DNA of 64,000 nt from an uncultured Bacilli bacterium (lineage in GTDB: Bacteria; Bacillota_I; Bacilli_A; RF39; UBA660): positions 4,425-68,424 of the forward strand of contig CAKOOH010000006.1 in assembly GCA_934098485.1 (NCBI GenBank), given 5' to 3'. A program made the translations under genes and the position numbers. Under the pieces are notes generated by a model. It searched no databases, had not been told where the DNA came from, and was given only the letters and a program-made list of their open reading frames with translations. The first letter of the stretch is position 1. Every line of letters starts with the position of its first letter. Positions 50,577 to 59,366 of this stretch are shown in pieces.

Positions 50577-52685
50577 CTACTCCTTTAACTCAATATTTAT
50601 TACAGTGTCTGGTAAAATAATTTCTCCTTCACTAACCGAACTACTAACCACATTACCATATCCATTTATATTATAAGATAAATGAGCCAAATTAGCAAAA
50701 GAAATAAACTCCCCACTTGTCCAATTAATCACATTTGGCATTACTATATTACTTCCATTACTATTTATAAAAACTTTACTGCCTATTAAAACGCTTGTAC
50801 TTTTACTAGGATACTGACCGATTACGATATCACCATCGCCAATAACTATCGGCGTTAAACCATTACTTTCAATTAAACTCTTAGCATCATTAACGCTTTT
50901 ATTTAAATAATTATCTATTATCTGTATTTTACTATTATCTGTATTTGATTCACGATATGATAGATTTTTATATTTTGCTACTGATTCTACCACTTTTTTA
51001 ACAATAGTTCCCATCGTACTAGATGGTGACTGAAATCTTTTTACTGACAAATAAATAATATACTGAGGATCTTCTTTGGGAAATATTCCGGCAAAAGAAC
51101 GTATATTAGCGTACTGTCCACTTGCATATTTACCATTTGAATTAGCGTATTGTGCAGTTCCGGTTTTTCCAATTAATCTTACCGCATCAGTATGATATTT
51201 TTTACCTGTTGCCGCATTATCATCCCCATTAACCGTTTTATCCATTAAATCAATGATTTTTTGAACGGTACTTTCACTAACAACCTTACCTACTTCTGTT
51301 CTTTTTCCTTCATACACAACTTCATTAGTCGCTGTATTTACAATCTTACTAACAACATATGGCTTTATTACTACTCCATTATTAGTTATTGAAGTAAGAG
51401 CCTGAATATTTTGTATCGGTGTCGTAGTAATACCTTGTCCAAAAGAAGCACTAGCAAGTTCACTACCATAATAAAATTCTATTTTACCATTATATTCATT
51501 TGATAGCTCAATATCTGTTTTTTTACCAAAACCAAACTTTTCATAGTATTCATAAAGTTTATCTTTACCTAGTTTTTGAGCCAGTAACACGGCTGCTACA
51601 TTTGATGAATAAGTAAAACCAGTATCAAAATTAATTTTACCCCAACCTTTAGCATTCCAATCGCTTATTTTAAAGCCATCAACCGGAATTGATCCAGATT
51701 GATATTCTTCTTCGCCATTATAAACGCCTTCTTCAATCGCCGTCATAAATGAAAATATTTTCATGGTACTTCCCGGTTCATAAACATAACTTGTAAGGGG
51801 ATTTTCGTAATTTTTTATATTTAAAGTATTAGGATTAAAAGATGGACTAGAAGCAGATGCTACAATTGCTCCCGTCTTTGCATTAGCAATTGTCATTGTT
51901 ACCCAGTCGATTCCGGCATCCTCAAACTCTGACACCGCATTTTCTAAATAAAGCTGAATATTTGAATCAAGAGTTAAATATATATCATAGCCATCTAACG
52001 CTTCTGTGGTGCTTTCTGGAGTATTTGCAATCTTATACCCATAAGCATCCTTTTGGTATATCGTCTTTCCATCAGTACCCTTTAATTCACTATTATATTT
52101 GCCTTCAATTCCTAGTTCGCCAACAATTTCATCATCATCATTCTTTTTAGCATAACCAATTAAATAAGAAGCAAAATCACCCATCGGATAATCTCTCTTA
52201 GTACTTTTAATAAAGCCAATTCCTGGTAAGTCTAATTTTTCTATTTTTTGTTTTAGTAACTCGGTTATATTACGGCCACCTGGTCCTAGTTCCACTTGAT
52301 ATAAATCTGCATTAAGCATTTTTAAAATACTTCCCACACTCATATTAATTAAAGGACTAAGAGCCTCCGCTGTCATTTGCTTATCTACCACATGATGTGG
52401 ATGAGTAATATCTGTTGTTCTTGATGCTGACAAATACGCTACCACTGTATAAGATCTTACATCTTGTGCCAGCACTTCCCCCGCCACATCATAAATGCTT
52501 CCTCTTTTAGCATGGATAGTCTTCGTTGCTGTTGTTCTTGAAAGTGCAAATTTATGTAAATCCATTCCATCAACACTAGGACTTACTGCCACATAAATAA
52601 GTTTAGCAATTATTAAAGCAAAAAAAGCAGCAACCGCTACTAAAATATATCCATCGATTTTTATAGAGTTGACACTTCTCTTCAC
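50577..52685 (-). CDS. ftsI: Class B penicillin-binding protein with PASTA domains (FtsI/PBP2B/SpoVD type)
   Basis: A 702-residue septal transpeptidase. N-terminal anchor (about 11-32), pedestal domain, then the transpeptidase with SxxK STMK in YEPGSTMKIFS, SxN in TYSSNVAAVLL and KTG in IGKTGTAQYA. Two C-terminal PASTA domains (about 575-700) follow, as in Firmicutes SpoVD/PBP2B. Downstream of rsmH and ftsL in dcw order. Sequence alone does not tell vegetative FtsI from SpoVD. Confidence 0.93.
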   Translation of the reverse strand: MKRSVNSIKIDGYILVAVAAFFALIIAKLIYVAVSPSVDGMDLHKFALSRTTATKTIHAKRGSIYDVAGEVLAQDVRSYTVVAYLSASRTTDITHPHHVVDKQMTAEALSPLINMSVGSILKMLNADLYQVELGPGGRNITELLKQKIEKLDLPGIGFIKSTKRDYPMGDFASYLIGYAKKNDDDEIVGELGIEGKYNSELKGTDGKTIYQKDAYGYKIANTPESTTEALDGYDIYLTLDSNIQLYLENAVSEFEDAGIDWVTMTIANAKTGAIVASASSPSFNPNTLNIKNYENPLTSYVYEPGSTMKIFSFMTAIEEGVYNGEEEYQSGSIPVDGFKISDWNAKGWGKINFDTGFTYSSNVAAVLLAQKLGKDKLYEYYEKFGFGKKTDIELSNEYNGKIEFYYGSELASASFGQGITTTPIQNIQALTSITNNGVVIKPYVVSKIVNTATNEVVYEGKRTEVGKVVSESTVQKIIDLMDKTVNGDDNAATGKKYHTDAVRLIGKTGTAQYANSNGKYASGQYANIRSFAGIFPKEDPQYIIYLSVKRFQSPSSTMGTIVKKVVESVAKYKNLSYRESNTDNSKIQIIDNYLNKSVNDAKSLIESNGLTPIVIGDGDIVIGQYPSKSTSVLIGSKVFINSNGSNIVMPNVINWTSGEFISFANLAHLSYNINGYGNVVSSSVSEGEIILPDTVINIELKE

Positions 52686-52696
52686 TTTATCACCTT

Positions 52697-52987
52697 TTAT
52701 TTTACGACAACAATATTTTCATTTTGATAACTTAAACCATATTCCTTAGCAACATCTTGAATATTTGATAAAGAAGCAAGTTCATTTATCTTCATACTAA
52801 TGCTTTCATTAATTGTTTCTTGCTTTTCAATTTTATTTTTTATACGTTCTACTTCAATATTACTTTTTGAAAGCATACTTTTTGAATATACAACTAAAAC
52901 AGGAGAGCTTACTACTAAAAGTCCAATCAAAAACACCATAAATCTATCAATTCTGCGCATTTTTACTTTCTTTTTAGTTTTTCCCAT
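52697..52987 (-). CDS. ftsL: Cell division protein FtsL-like
   Basis: A 96-residue bitopic protein: basic N-terminus (KTKKKVKMRRIDR), helix (about 13-31), then a coiled coil (IEVERIKNKIEKQETINESI) and DVAKEYGLSYQ near the end. Size, topology and location between rsmH and ftsI identify FtsL, which forms a complex with DivIC/DivIB. Confidence 0.88.
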   Translation of the reverse strand: MGKTKKKVKMRRIDRFMVFLIGLLVVSSPVLVVYSKSMLSKSNIEVERIKNKIEKQETINESISMKINELASLSNIQDVAKEYGLSYQNENIVVVK

Positions 52988-52993
52988 TTTTAT

Positions 52994-53917
52994 TCATACC
53001 CTTTCAATTATTCTTAATTTAGCACTGCGGCTTCGACTATTTTCTGTAAGTTCTTCTTCACTCGGTAAAATAGGTTTTCTATTTATTAATCTTATTTTTG
53101 CTTTATATTCATCCGGAATATTTGGCATTCCCTTATATATATTATCTACTTCACTTAATTTTTTAAATGTTTGTTTTACAATGCGATCTTCTAAAGAATG
53201 AAATGTTATAACACATAATCTTCCCTTTGGTTTAAGTAAATTAACCGCATCTATAAGTGACGATTCCAAAACATTTAATTCATCATTCACTTCAATTCTA
53301 ATTGCCTGAAATATTTGCCTTTCAGGATGATTATTATAAAAATATTTAGTCGGTACATTATGTTTTATAACTTCTACTAACTGAAGTGTTGTTTCAATAG
53401 GTGCTTCATTTCTTGCTTTTATTATTCCTTTAGCAATACTCCTTGAATATTTTTCCTCACCATACTTAAAAAATATTTCCATTAGATTTTCTTCGGTATA
53501 AGTATTTACAACTACTTTAGCATCTAACTTTGATGATTTATCCATTCGCATATCTAAAGGTGCATCGTTCATAAATGAAAAACCACGCTCCACTTCATCT
53601 ATCTGTGGACTAGATAAACCTAAATCATAAATTATACCATCTACTTCACTTACATTTTCTTCCCATAATTTTTCTTTCAAATTAATAAAATTTGAATAAA
53701 TTATTTTAAAATTACTTCCAATTTTTGAAAGTTCAGTTTGACTAAAATGAATCGCATCTTCATCTTGGTCAAAGGCGAATAGGAAACCCCTTCTTAATCG
53801 CTTTAACATTTCTTTTGAGTCTCCCGCATAACCAAGCGTACAATCTACATATATACCATCAGGATTAATATTTAAACCGTTTATAAGTTCATCTTTAAGT
53901 ACACTATAATGTTTCAT
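52994..53917 (-). CDS. rsmH: 16S rRNA m4C1402 methyltransferase RsmH (MraW)
   Basis: A 307-residue SAM-dependent enzyme. Motifs: YVDCTLGYAGDSKEML (SAM site), GIIYDLGLSSPQIDEVERGFSF, RIEVNDELNVLE and CVITFHSLEDRIVK. The ATG at 53917 (MKHYSVLKDEL, the family start) overlaps the mraZ end by 14 bases; a longer reading from 53947 is unlikely. Confidence 0.96.
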   Translation of the reverse strand: MKHYSVLKDELINGLNINPDGIYVDCTLGYAGDSKEMLKRLRRGFLFAFDQDEDAIHFSQTELSKIGSNFKIIYSNFINLKEKLWEENVSEVDGIIYDLGLSSPQIDEVERGFSFMNDAPLDMRMDKSSKLDAKVVVNTYTEENLMEIFFKYGEEKYSRSIAKGIIKARNEAPIETTLQLVEVIKHNVPTKYFYNNHPERQIFQAIRIEVNDELNVLESSLIDAVNLLKPKGRLCVITFHSLEDRIVKQTFKKLSEVDNIYKGMPNIPDEYKAKIRLINRKPILPSEEELTENSRSRSAKLRIIERV

Positions 53918-54347
53918 AACCATCACTCTTAAAAAGATGTTCTGCAATTTCTGCTAGATTATCTTCGTTCTCCTCAAAGAAATTATTCCATGAATCCTCC
54001 GCCCATATTTCTAATCGGTCGTTTGCGCCGATTATCACACATTTACTTGTTAAACCGGCGTAACTAACCAATGGGGAGGTAATGTTAATTCGACCTTGTT
54101 TATCGAATTCACATTCTGCAGCTCCTGATAGAAAGAAACGGGTAAAATTACGAGCATCTTTATTTGTAAAAGGTAAAGACTTTAAACGTTTTACTATTTT
54201 TTCCCATTCAGTAAGAGAATAAACAAATAAACATTTTTCCAGTCCGCGAGTTACAATAAATTTTTCTCCTAGTTCATAACGAAACTTAGAAGGAATTATT
54301 AATCGTCCTTTATCATCAATATTATGATGATATTCTCCCATTAACAT
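53904..54347 (-). CDS. mraZ: Transcriptional regulator MraZ
   Basis: A 147-residue AbrB-fold regulator of the dcw operon. It has two MraZ repeats: MGEYHHNIDDKGRLIIPSK and ECEFDKQGRINITSPLVSYA. It represses its own operon by binding tandem GTGG repeats, which are present upstream. The ribosome binding site is GGGGGA. Confidence 0.96.
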   Translation of the reverse strand: MLMGEYHHNIDDKGRLIIPSKFRYELGEKFIVTRGLEKCLFVYSLTEWEKIVKRLKSLPFTNKDARNFTRFFLSGAAECEFDKQGRINITSPLVSYAGLTSKCVIIGANDRLEIWAEDSWNNFFEENEDNLAEIAEHLFKSDGYETL

Positions 54348-54356
54348 CTCAATCCC

Positions 54357-54380
54357 CCACTTTCTTCCACATCATGCCAC
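54357..54380 (-). promoter_or_regulatory. MraZ operator: three GTGG repeats
   Basis: GTGG occurs at 54380-54377, 54370-54367 and 54360-54357 on the minus strand with exact 10-base periodicity (six-base gaps), the known MraZ box layout. It lies between the promoter and mraZ. Confidence 0.85.
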
Positions 54381-54391
54381 TGTCTACCATA

Positions 54392-54420
54392 ATATTACAA
54401 TAAAGAAAGAAATTGGGCAA
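54392..54420 (-). promoter_or_regulatory. Promoter of mraZ-rsmH-ftsL-ftsI operon
   Basis: TTGCCC (54420-54415), 17 bases, TAATAT (54397-54392), directly upstream of the MraZ box. Confidence 0.7.
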
Positions 54421-54446
54421 GTATTTTTTCTTAAAAAACAAAAAAA

Positions 54447-54466
54447 TATGTCGTTTGACATATTTT
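54447..54466 (-). terminator. Hairpin upstream of mraZ promoter
   Basis: AATATGTC and GACATATT arms, loop GTTT, followed by Ts on the minus strand. With the 54582 hairpin it should isolate the dcw operon from the rseP operon. The rest of 54348-54625 holds a small hairpin TTCCAA-GCGA-TTGGAA near 54540 and nothing else recognised. Confidence 0.65.
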
Positions 54467-54581
54467 AATGTAAAGTATTTTATATTAATTTAAGTAAAAT
54501 ATAATTGTTTTTATAATAAATATCTTTATCATATAAACTTCCAAGCGATTGGAACTACTTATTTTTAACGTTTTGGCCACA

Positions 54582-54611
54582 TAAAAAGCTCATAGTACTC
54601 ACTATGGGCTT
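54582..54611 (-). terminator. Terminator of uppS-cdsA-rseP operon
   Basis: AAGCTCATAGT (54586-54596) and ACTATGGGCTT (54601-54611) arms with one wobble and five Ts on the minus strand. Confidence 0.85.
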
Positions 54612-54625
54612 GTTTAAACATGCTC

Positions 54626-55687
54626 TTATCCTGCAATTCTAATTATATCTTGAATCGTAATATAAACCATTAAAAGCATTAATAAGAAAAAACCAACCGT
54701 ATGAAATGTATTTTCTACTTTAGGATTAACTTTACTTCCTTTAATAGCTTCAATAACTACAAATAATATTCTGCCTCCATCAAAAGCTGGAAATGGTATC
54801 GCATTTATAACTGCTAAATTAACACTTAAATAAGCAGTTAAATATAAAATACTTTGAAAACCGATCTTCGCACTTTGTCCTACAACTGTGTACATTCCAA
54901 CCGGACCAGATAAACTAGATAAACCTAATGAACCTTTTATTAATGATGTAATTATTAACCACATACTTGATACAATAGAACCTAATTTAACAAAAGCGTA
55001 CTTTATTGCATTACCAAAACCACTATATGTTGTATCTCCCACACCTACACCAAATATCTTAGTTTCATTACCTTTTTCATCAGTAGTAATTTTAGGAGTT
55101 ACATCATATTTTTTTATACTTCCATCTTTTTTCTCAACAACAAATTCATATTTATTATCTTTATTTTTTAAATTAATAACAATTGTAAGTTTATCCCAAG
55201 TATTAACTTTTATACCATTAACTTCTTTTATTCTATCGCCTACTTCAATACCTGCATCACTAATAGGATAACCTTCTGGCGCATAACCAACAACTGATTT
55301 TTGTTCAGAATAACCCCATATTAAAGCTTGAATAAATAAAATTACAAAAGCTAAAATTATATTCATTGTAACACCAGCAATGAGAATTAAAAATCTTTCC
55401 CATTTAGAGCGATTACACATATATTCACTTTTCTTTAATTTTAATTCTTTATTATCTTCATCAACTTCTCCTGCCATAGCGCAAAAGCCACCAATCGGAA
55501 ATAATCTTAAAGAATATTCAGTTGGATCATTTTTGTTTTTTCTTTTAAAAGAAAATAATTTCGGACCCATACCAATGGCAAATTCACTAACATAAACATG
55601 ACAAGCCTTCGCTGCTAAAAAATGGCCAAACTCATGTACAAATACTAAAACCCCAAGAATTAATATTAAATATAATAAAGTTAACAT
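54626..55687 (-). CDS. rseP: Site-2 intramembrane protease RseP/RasP
   Basis: A 353-residue M50 protease. The zinc motif VHEFGHFLAAKA is in the first helix, a PDZ domain with GDRIKEVNGIKVNTWDKL sits at about 145-215, and the second metal motif reads NAIPFPAFDGGRI. It cleaves anti-sigma factors and signal-peptide remnants. The ATG follows AGGAGGA. It ends the uppS-cdsA-rseP operon; dxr, which lies before it in Bacillus, is absent. Confidence 0.95.
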   Translation of the reverse strand: MLTLLYLILILGVLVFVHEFGHFLAAKACHVYVSEFAIGMGPKLFSFKRKNKNDPTEYSLRLFPIGGFCAMAGEVDEDNKELKLKKSEYMCNRSKWERFLILIAGVTMNIILAFVILFIQALIWGYSEQKSVVGYAPEGYPISDAGIEVGDRIKEVNGIKVNTWDKLTIVINLKNKDNKYEFVVEKKDGSIKKYDVTPKITTDEKGNETKIFGVGVGDTTYSGFGNAIKYAFVKLGSIVSSMWLIITSLIKGSLGLSSLSGPVGMYTVVGQSAKIGFQSILYLTAYLSVNLAVINAIPFPAFDGGRILFVVIEAIKGSKVNPKVENTFHTVGFFLLMLLMVYITIQDIIRIAG

Positions 55688-55696
55688 TTCATCCTC

Positions 55697-56479
55697 CTAT
55701 AACATATTTATAAAAAGCATAAAAGCTATTGCTACAAATAATTGACTATCTATTCTATCTAGTACTCCCCCATGACCTGGAATCAGATTACTAAAATCTT
55801 TTATATCATGATTTCTCTTAATTGCACTAAAAAATAAATCTCCTAAATGACTAACTACTGTCAGTATTAATATTATTCCCATTAATTTAAAAATATTAAT
55901 GCTTCCAATAAAAGTTACATAATAAACACACATCATAAATGTCCCCATAAAAGAACCAGTAATAAATCCTTCCAAACTCTTTTTAGGGCTTATCGCTGTT
56001 ATTTTATGTTTACCAATAAGCATGCCTCCAATATACGCAAATGTATCTGTAATAATAGGTATTAAAATCATAAACAAGAAATATTTAAGTCCCATACTTC
56101 TAATTAAAATCATATAATTTAACCCTAATCCCACTAAAAATATAAAACCAAACAATTTAAATGCATCGCTAGTAGTATATTTCTTCTTTTCTTGATAGAA
56201 AATTACCGGAATAAATATCATTAACATTATAAGTGATAATAATTTATAATCAAGGCCAAAAGCAATTGTATTACTATCAAAATTACTATATATCAAAGAT
56301 ATAAGTGCCAAAAATCCTAAAAATCTAACTACTAAAGGGTACTTATATAAACTAGTAATTTCTTTATAAGCAAAAATACTAATAACTCCTACACATAAAG
56401 CAAAAGGTTTACCACCAAGAATCAAAAATGGTACTAAAACAAGTATTAAAACTGCTGCACTTATTATTCTCTTTTTCAT
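55697..56479 (-). CDS. cdsA: Phosphatidate cytidylyltransferase
   Basis: A 260-residue polytopic enzyme making CDP-diacylglycerol for phospholipid synthesis. About seven helices; the family signature is in SHLGDLFFSAIKRNHDIKDF and PGHGGVLDRIDS. Its ATG overlaps the uppS stop (TAATG), with GGAGG inside uppS. Confidence 0.95.
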   Translation of the reverse strand: MKKRIISAAVLILVLVPFLILGGKPFALCVGVISIFAYKEITSLYKYPLVVRFLGFLALISLIYSNFDSNTIAFGLDYKLLSLIMLMIFIPVIFYQEKKKYTTSDAFKLFGFIFLVGLGLNYMILIRSMGLKYFLFMILIPIITDTFAYIGGMLIGKHKITAISPKKSLEGFITGSFMGTFMMCVYYVTFIGSINIFKLMGIILILTVVSHLGDLFFSAIKRNHDIKDFSNLIPGHGGVLDRIDSQLFVAIAFMLFINML

Positions 56480-57162
56480 TAGTTACCTCCAAATCTTCTA
56501 TGACGATTACTATATTCTTCTAACGCTTTATCAAATTCCTTATTATCAAAGTCTGGAAAATATAATTTAGGAAAATATAACTCTGCATAACTTATTTGCC
56601 ATAACATAAAGTTTGATATTCTCATCTCACCACTAGTTCTAATTACAAAATCTAAATCTGGTAAATCTTGATATAAGCATTTAGCAAAGTTTTCTTCATT
56701 TATTTCCAAATTACTATCTTTTAATTTTTTTACAGCATCTATTATTTCTGCTCTGCCACCATAATTTAGACAAACATTTAAAACTCCACCCGTATTATTT
56801 TTCGTCATTTCCATAACTTTACATATACACTGCCATACATTACTTTTAAGTCTTTCCCTTTTACCAGAAAAGATAATTTTAATGTTATTTTCATCTAACT
56901 CTTTCGCTCTTTCATTAAAAAACTTAATAATTAGTCCCATTAAATAACCAACTTCTTCTTCCGAACGATTAAAATTCTCAGTTGAAAAAGCATATATACT
57001 TAAATACTTAACACCCGTAGCAAAAACGTGTTTAGCAAGTTCCATTATATTATTAGCGCCTGCTAAGTGACCATCAATTGATTTTTTGCCTCTTTCTTTA
57101 GCCCAGCGTCTATTGCCATCCATGATAATTCCCACATGATTTGGTATTTTTAATTCTTCCAT
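56479..57162 (-). CDS. uppS: Undecaprenyl diphosphate synthase
   Basis: A 227-residue cis-prenyltransferase that makes the lipid carrier for wall synthesis. HVGIIMDGNRRWAKERG is the substrate site with the catalytic Asp, SIYAFSTENFNRSEEEV and RISNFMLWQISYAELYF the other conserved blocks. The ATG at 57162 has AGGTGA five bases upstream. Confidence 0.96.
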   Translation of the reverse strand: MEELKIPNHVGIIMDGNRRWAKERGKKSIDGHLAGANNIMELAKHVFATGVKYLSIYAFSTENFNRSEEEVGYLMGLIIKFFNERAKELDENNIKIIFSGKRERLKSNVWQCICKVMEMTKNNTGGVLNVCLNYGGRAEIIDAVKKLKDSNLEINEENFAKCLYQDLPDLDFVIRTSGEMRISNFMLWQISYAELYFPKLYFPDFDNKEFDKALEEYSNRHRRFGGN

Positions 57163-57206
57163 ATTTTCACCTAAAAACATTATATAATTATTTTATCTTA
57201 AAAGCA

Positions 57207-57237
57207 AAGAAAAAGGACTATTTTGTAAAATAATCCT
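57207..57237 (-). terminator. Terminator of ABC exporter operon
   Basis: AGGACTATTTT (57214-57224) and AAAATAATCCT (57227-57237) with a T-run on the minus strand. Confidence 0.8.
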
Positions 57238-57248
57238 CATGAAATTTA

Positions 57249-59366
57249 CTATTCCTCACTAAACTGAGCATTATAAAGTTTAGCATAAAAGCCATTTTTC
57301 TCTAAAAGTTCTTCATGAGTTCCTTGCTCTACAATATTTCCCTCATTCATAACTAAGATTAAATCAGCATTTTTAATTGTTGATAATCTATGAGCAATAA
57401 TAAACGATGTTTTATTTTTAGATAATTTATCCATCGCATTTTGAACAAGTTCTTCTGTTCTTGTATCTACGTTACTAGTCGCCTCATCCAAAATCAAGAA
57501 TGGCGCATTTTCCATCATACCTCTTGCAATAGTTAAAAGCTGTCTTTGACCAGAAGAAACACTATCATTATCCGTTAAATAAGAATCATATCCATTTGGA
57601 AGTGTTTTAATGAAATGATCAACGCCTACATATTTACAAACTTTATGAATCTCTTCATCACTTATATCTTTCATGTTATAAACTATATTTTCTTTTACTG
57701 TTCCTTCAAATAACCAAGTATCTTGTAATACCATTGTAAATAATTCATGAATGTTATCTCTTGTTAAATCTTTAGCGTTTATTCCATCGATATAAATATC
57801 GCCCTCTTTTATCTCGTAAAATCTCATTAATAAATTAACTAAAGTTGTTTTTCCAGCTCCCGTCGGACCAACAATCGCGATTTTTTCACCCTTCTTTGCT
57901 TTCAATGAGAAATTTGTTATTGTATCTTTTTCATTTCCATCATATCTAAAGTAAACATTTTTAAATTCAATATTTCCTTTAGCGTCCTCTTTAGAAAGTT
58001 TAATTTTTTTATCACTTTCATCACTAAGTTCTTCTTCATCTAAAATTTCAAAAACTCTTTCACTAGCCGCTGCTACTTGTTGCATACTTGCCATTGCTTG
58101 GGCAATTTGTGATAAGGGTGATGTAAATAATCTAACATATATAATAAAAGCTATAATTGTACCAAAACTAATTACCCCTTTAGTTGCTAAAATTGCTCCT
58201 ACTATACACACAGCCACATAACCTAAGTTACCAATAAACTGCATCATTGGTGGCATTAAGCCTGATAAAAATTGACTAATAAAATTTGCTTTATATACTC
58301 TATTATTTAAATCGTCAAACTTCTCTTCAAAAACAACTTCAGCATTATATGATTTTATAACGTTCATTCCTGAATATGCCTCTTCAATATGAGCATTTAA
58401 TTTCCCAAGCTCTTCTTGTCTTAAAGCAAAATACTTTTGACTCTTAGATAAAACAAGTCCCATAAATATAAAACCAAATAAAGAAGCAAATATTGCTGTA
58501 AGTGCCATTATCCAGTTAGTTGCAAACATCATTATAATACTACCTATAAATAAAGTAACTGATGCCACTAATGTTGAAAGTGAATTGTTCATTGATTGAG
58601 CTACTGTATCTATATCATTAGTAATTCTAGATAAAACATCTCCAATTTGATTTTTATCAAAATACTTTAAAGGCAATTTATTAATTTTTAATACTACTCT
58701 TTCTCTAAGACTTTTTGCAAATTTATTTGATACAATCGTCATTGAAATACCTTCAAAATATTCAAATACTGTACTAAGCATAAACATTATAAAGCAAACA
58801 GTTGCTAAATATTTAACCTTTACTAAATCAACATCTGTTGATAATACTTTTTGTACGTTTATAGGAAGATTTTTAAGTTCTTCACTCATCTTTTGATTAT
58901 CATTACTTAAACTTGCCGCTATTTTCATTAAATTAATTTGATCTTCCGTTGTTATTACAGTACCATCTATTTCATATGGTTTAAATATATCATTTATTAA
59001 ATTAACGGATAACTCAGTGTAATCCTTCGTTTCCATAAAGGAAACTAAACTCTGACAATCTATACTATTTACTTCACTACAATACTTTTTTTGCAGTGCT
59101 TTTATATTTTGCTCATTAAAAGAGTTAGTCATTTTATCTTCTATAATCTTTAAATTATCTTTATTTACTACTAAAGAAACAGACACTTCATCTACTACTT
59201 TTGATAAATACTTAGGAGAAACAATTGATAAAACTGCTCCAAATACGGCTAAAACCATCGCAATTATTATTAAAACTTTAAATTCATTTAAAGAAAGTAA
59301 TAATCTTTTAAGTGAGCCTTTTAAATCCTTTGCTTTTTCTAAACCACTATTTCTTTCTCTATGCAT
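57249..59366 (-). CDS. ABC exporter subunit (permease-ATPase)
   Basis: A 705-residue half transporter: six membrane helices with a long extracellular insertion (about 60-175, containing CSEVNSIDCQS) between the first two, then an ATPase with Walker A GPTGAGKTT, signature SSGQRQLLTIARG and Walker B FLILDEATSNVD. The full catalytic Glu is present. It pairs with the 59359 protein, overlapping by eight bases. The ATG at 59366 has AAAGGAA upstream. The insertion is unusually long for this family. Confidence 0.92.
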   Translation of the reverse strand: MHRERNSGLEKAKDLKGSLKRLLLSLNEFKVLIIIAMVLAVFGAVLSIVSPKYLSKVVDEVSVSLVVNKDNLKIIEDKMTNSFNEQNIKALQKKYCSEVNSIDCQSLVSFMETKDYTELSVNLINDIFKPYEIDGTVITTEDQINLMKIAASLSNDNQKMSEELKNLPINVQKVLSTDVDLVKVKYLATVCFIMFMLSTVFEYFEGISMTIVSNKFAKSLRERVVLKINKLPLKYFDKNQIGDVLSRITNDIDTVAQSMNNSLSTLVASVTLFIGSIIMMFATNWIMALTAIFASLFGFIFMGLVLSKSQKYFALRQEELGKLNAHIEEAYSGMNVIKSYNAEVVFEEKFDDLNNRVYKANFISQFLSGLMPPMMQFIGNLGYVAVCIVGAILATKGVISFGTIIAFIIYVRLFTSPLSQIAQAMASMQQVAAASERVFEILDEEELSDESDKKIKLSKEDAKGNIEFKNVYFRYDGNEKDTITNFSLKAKKGEKIAIVGPTGAGKTTLVNLLMRFYEIKEGDIYIDGINAKDLTRDNIHELFTMVLQDTWLFEGTVKENIVYNMKDISDEEIHKVCKYVGVDHFIKTLPNGYDSYLTDNDSVSSGQRQLLTIARGMMENAPFLILDEATSNVDTRTEELVQNAMDKLSKNKTSFIIAHRLSTIKNADLILVMNEGNIVEQGTHEELLEKNGFYAKLYNAQFSEE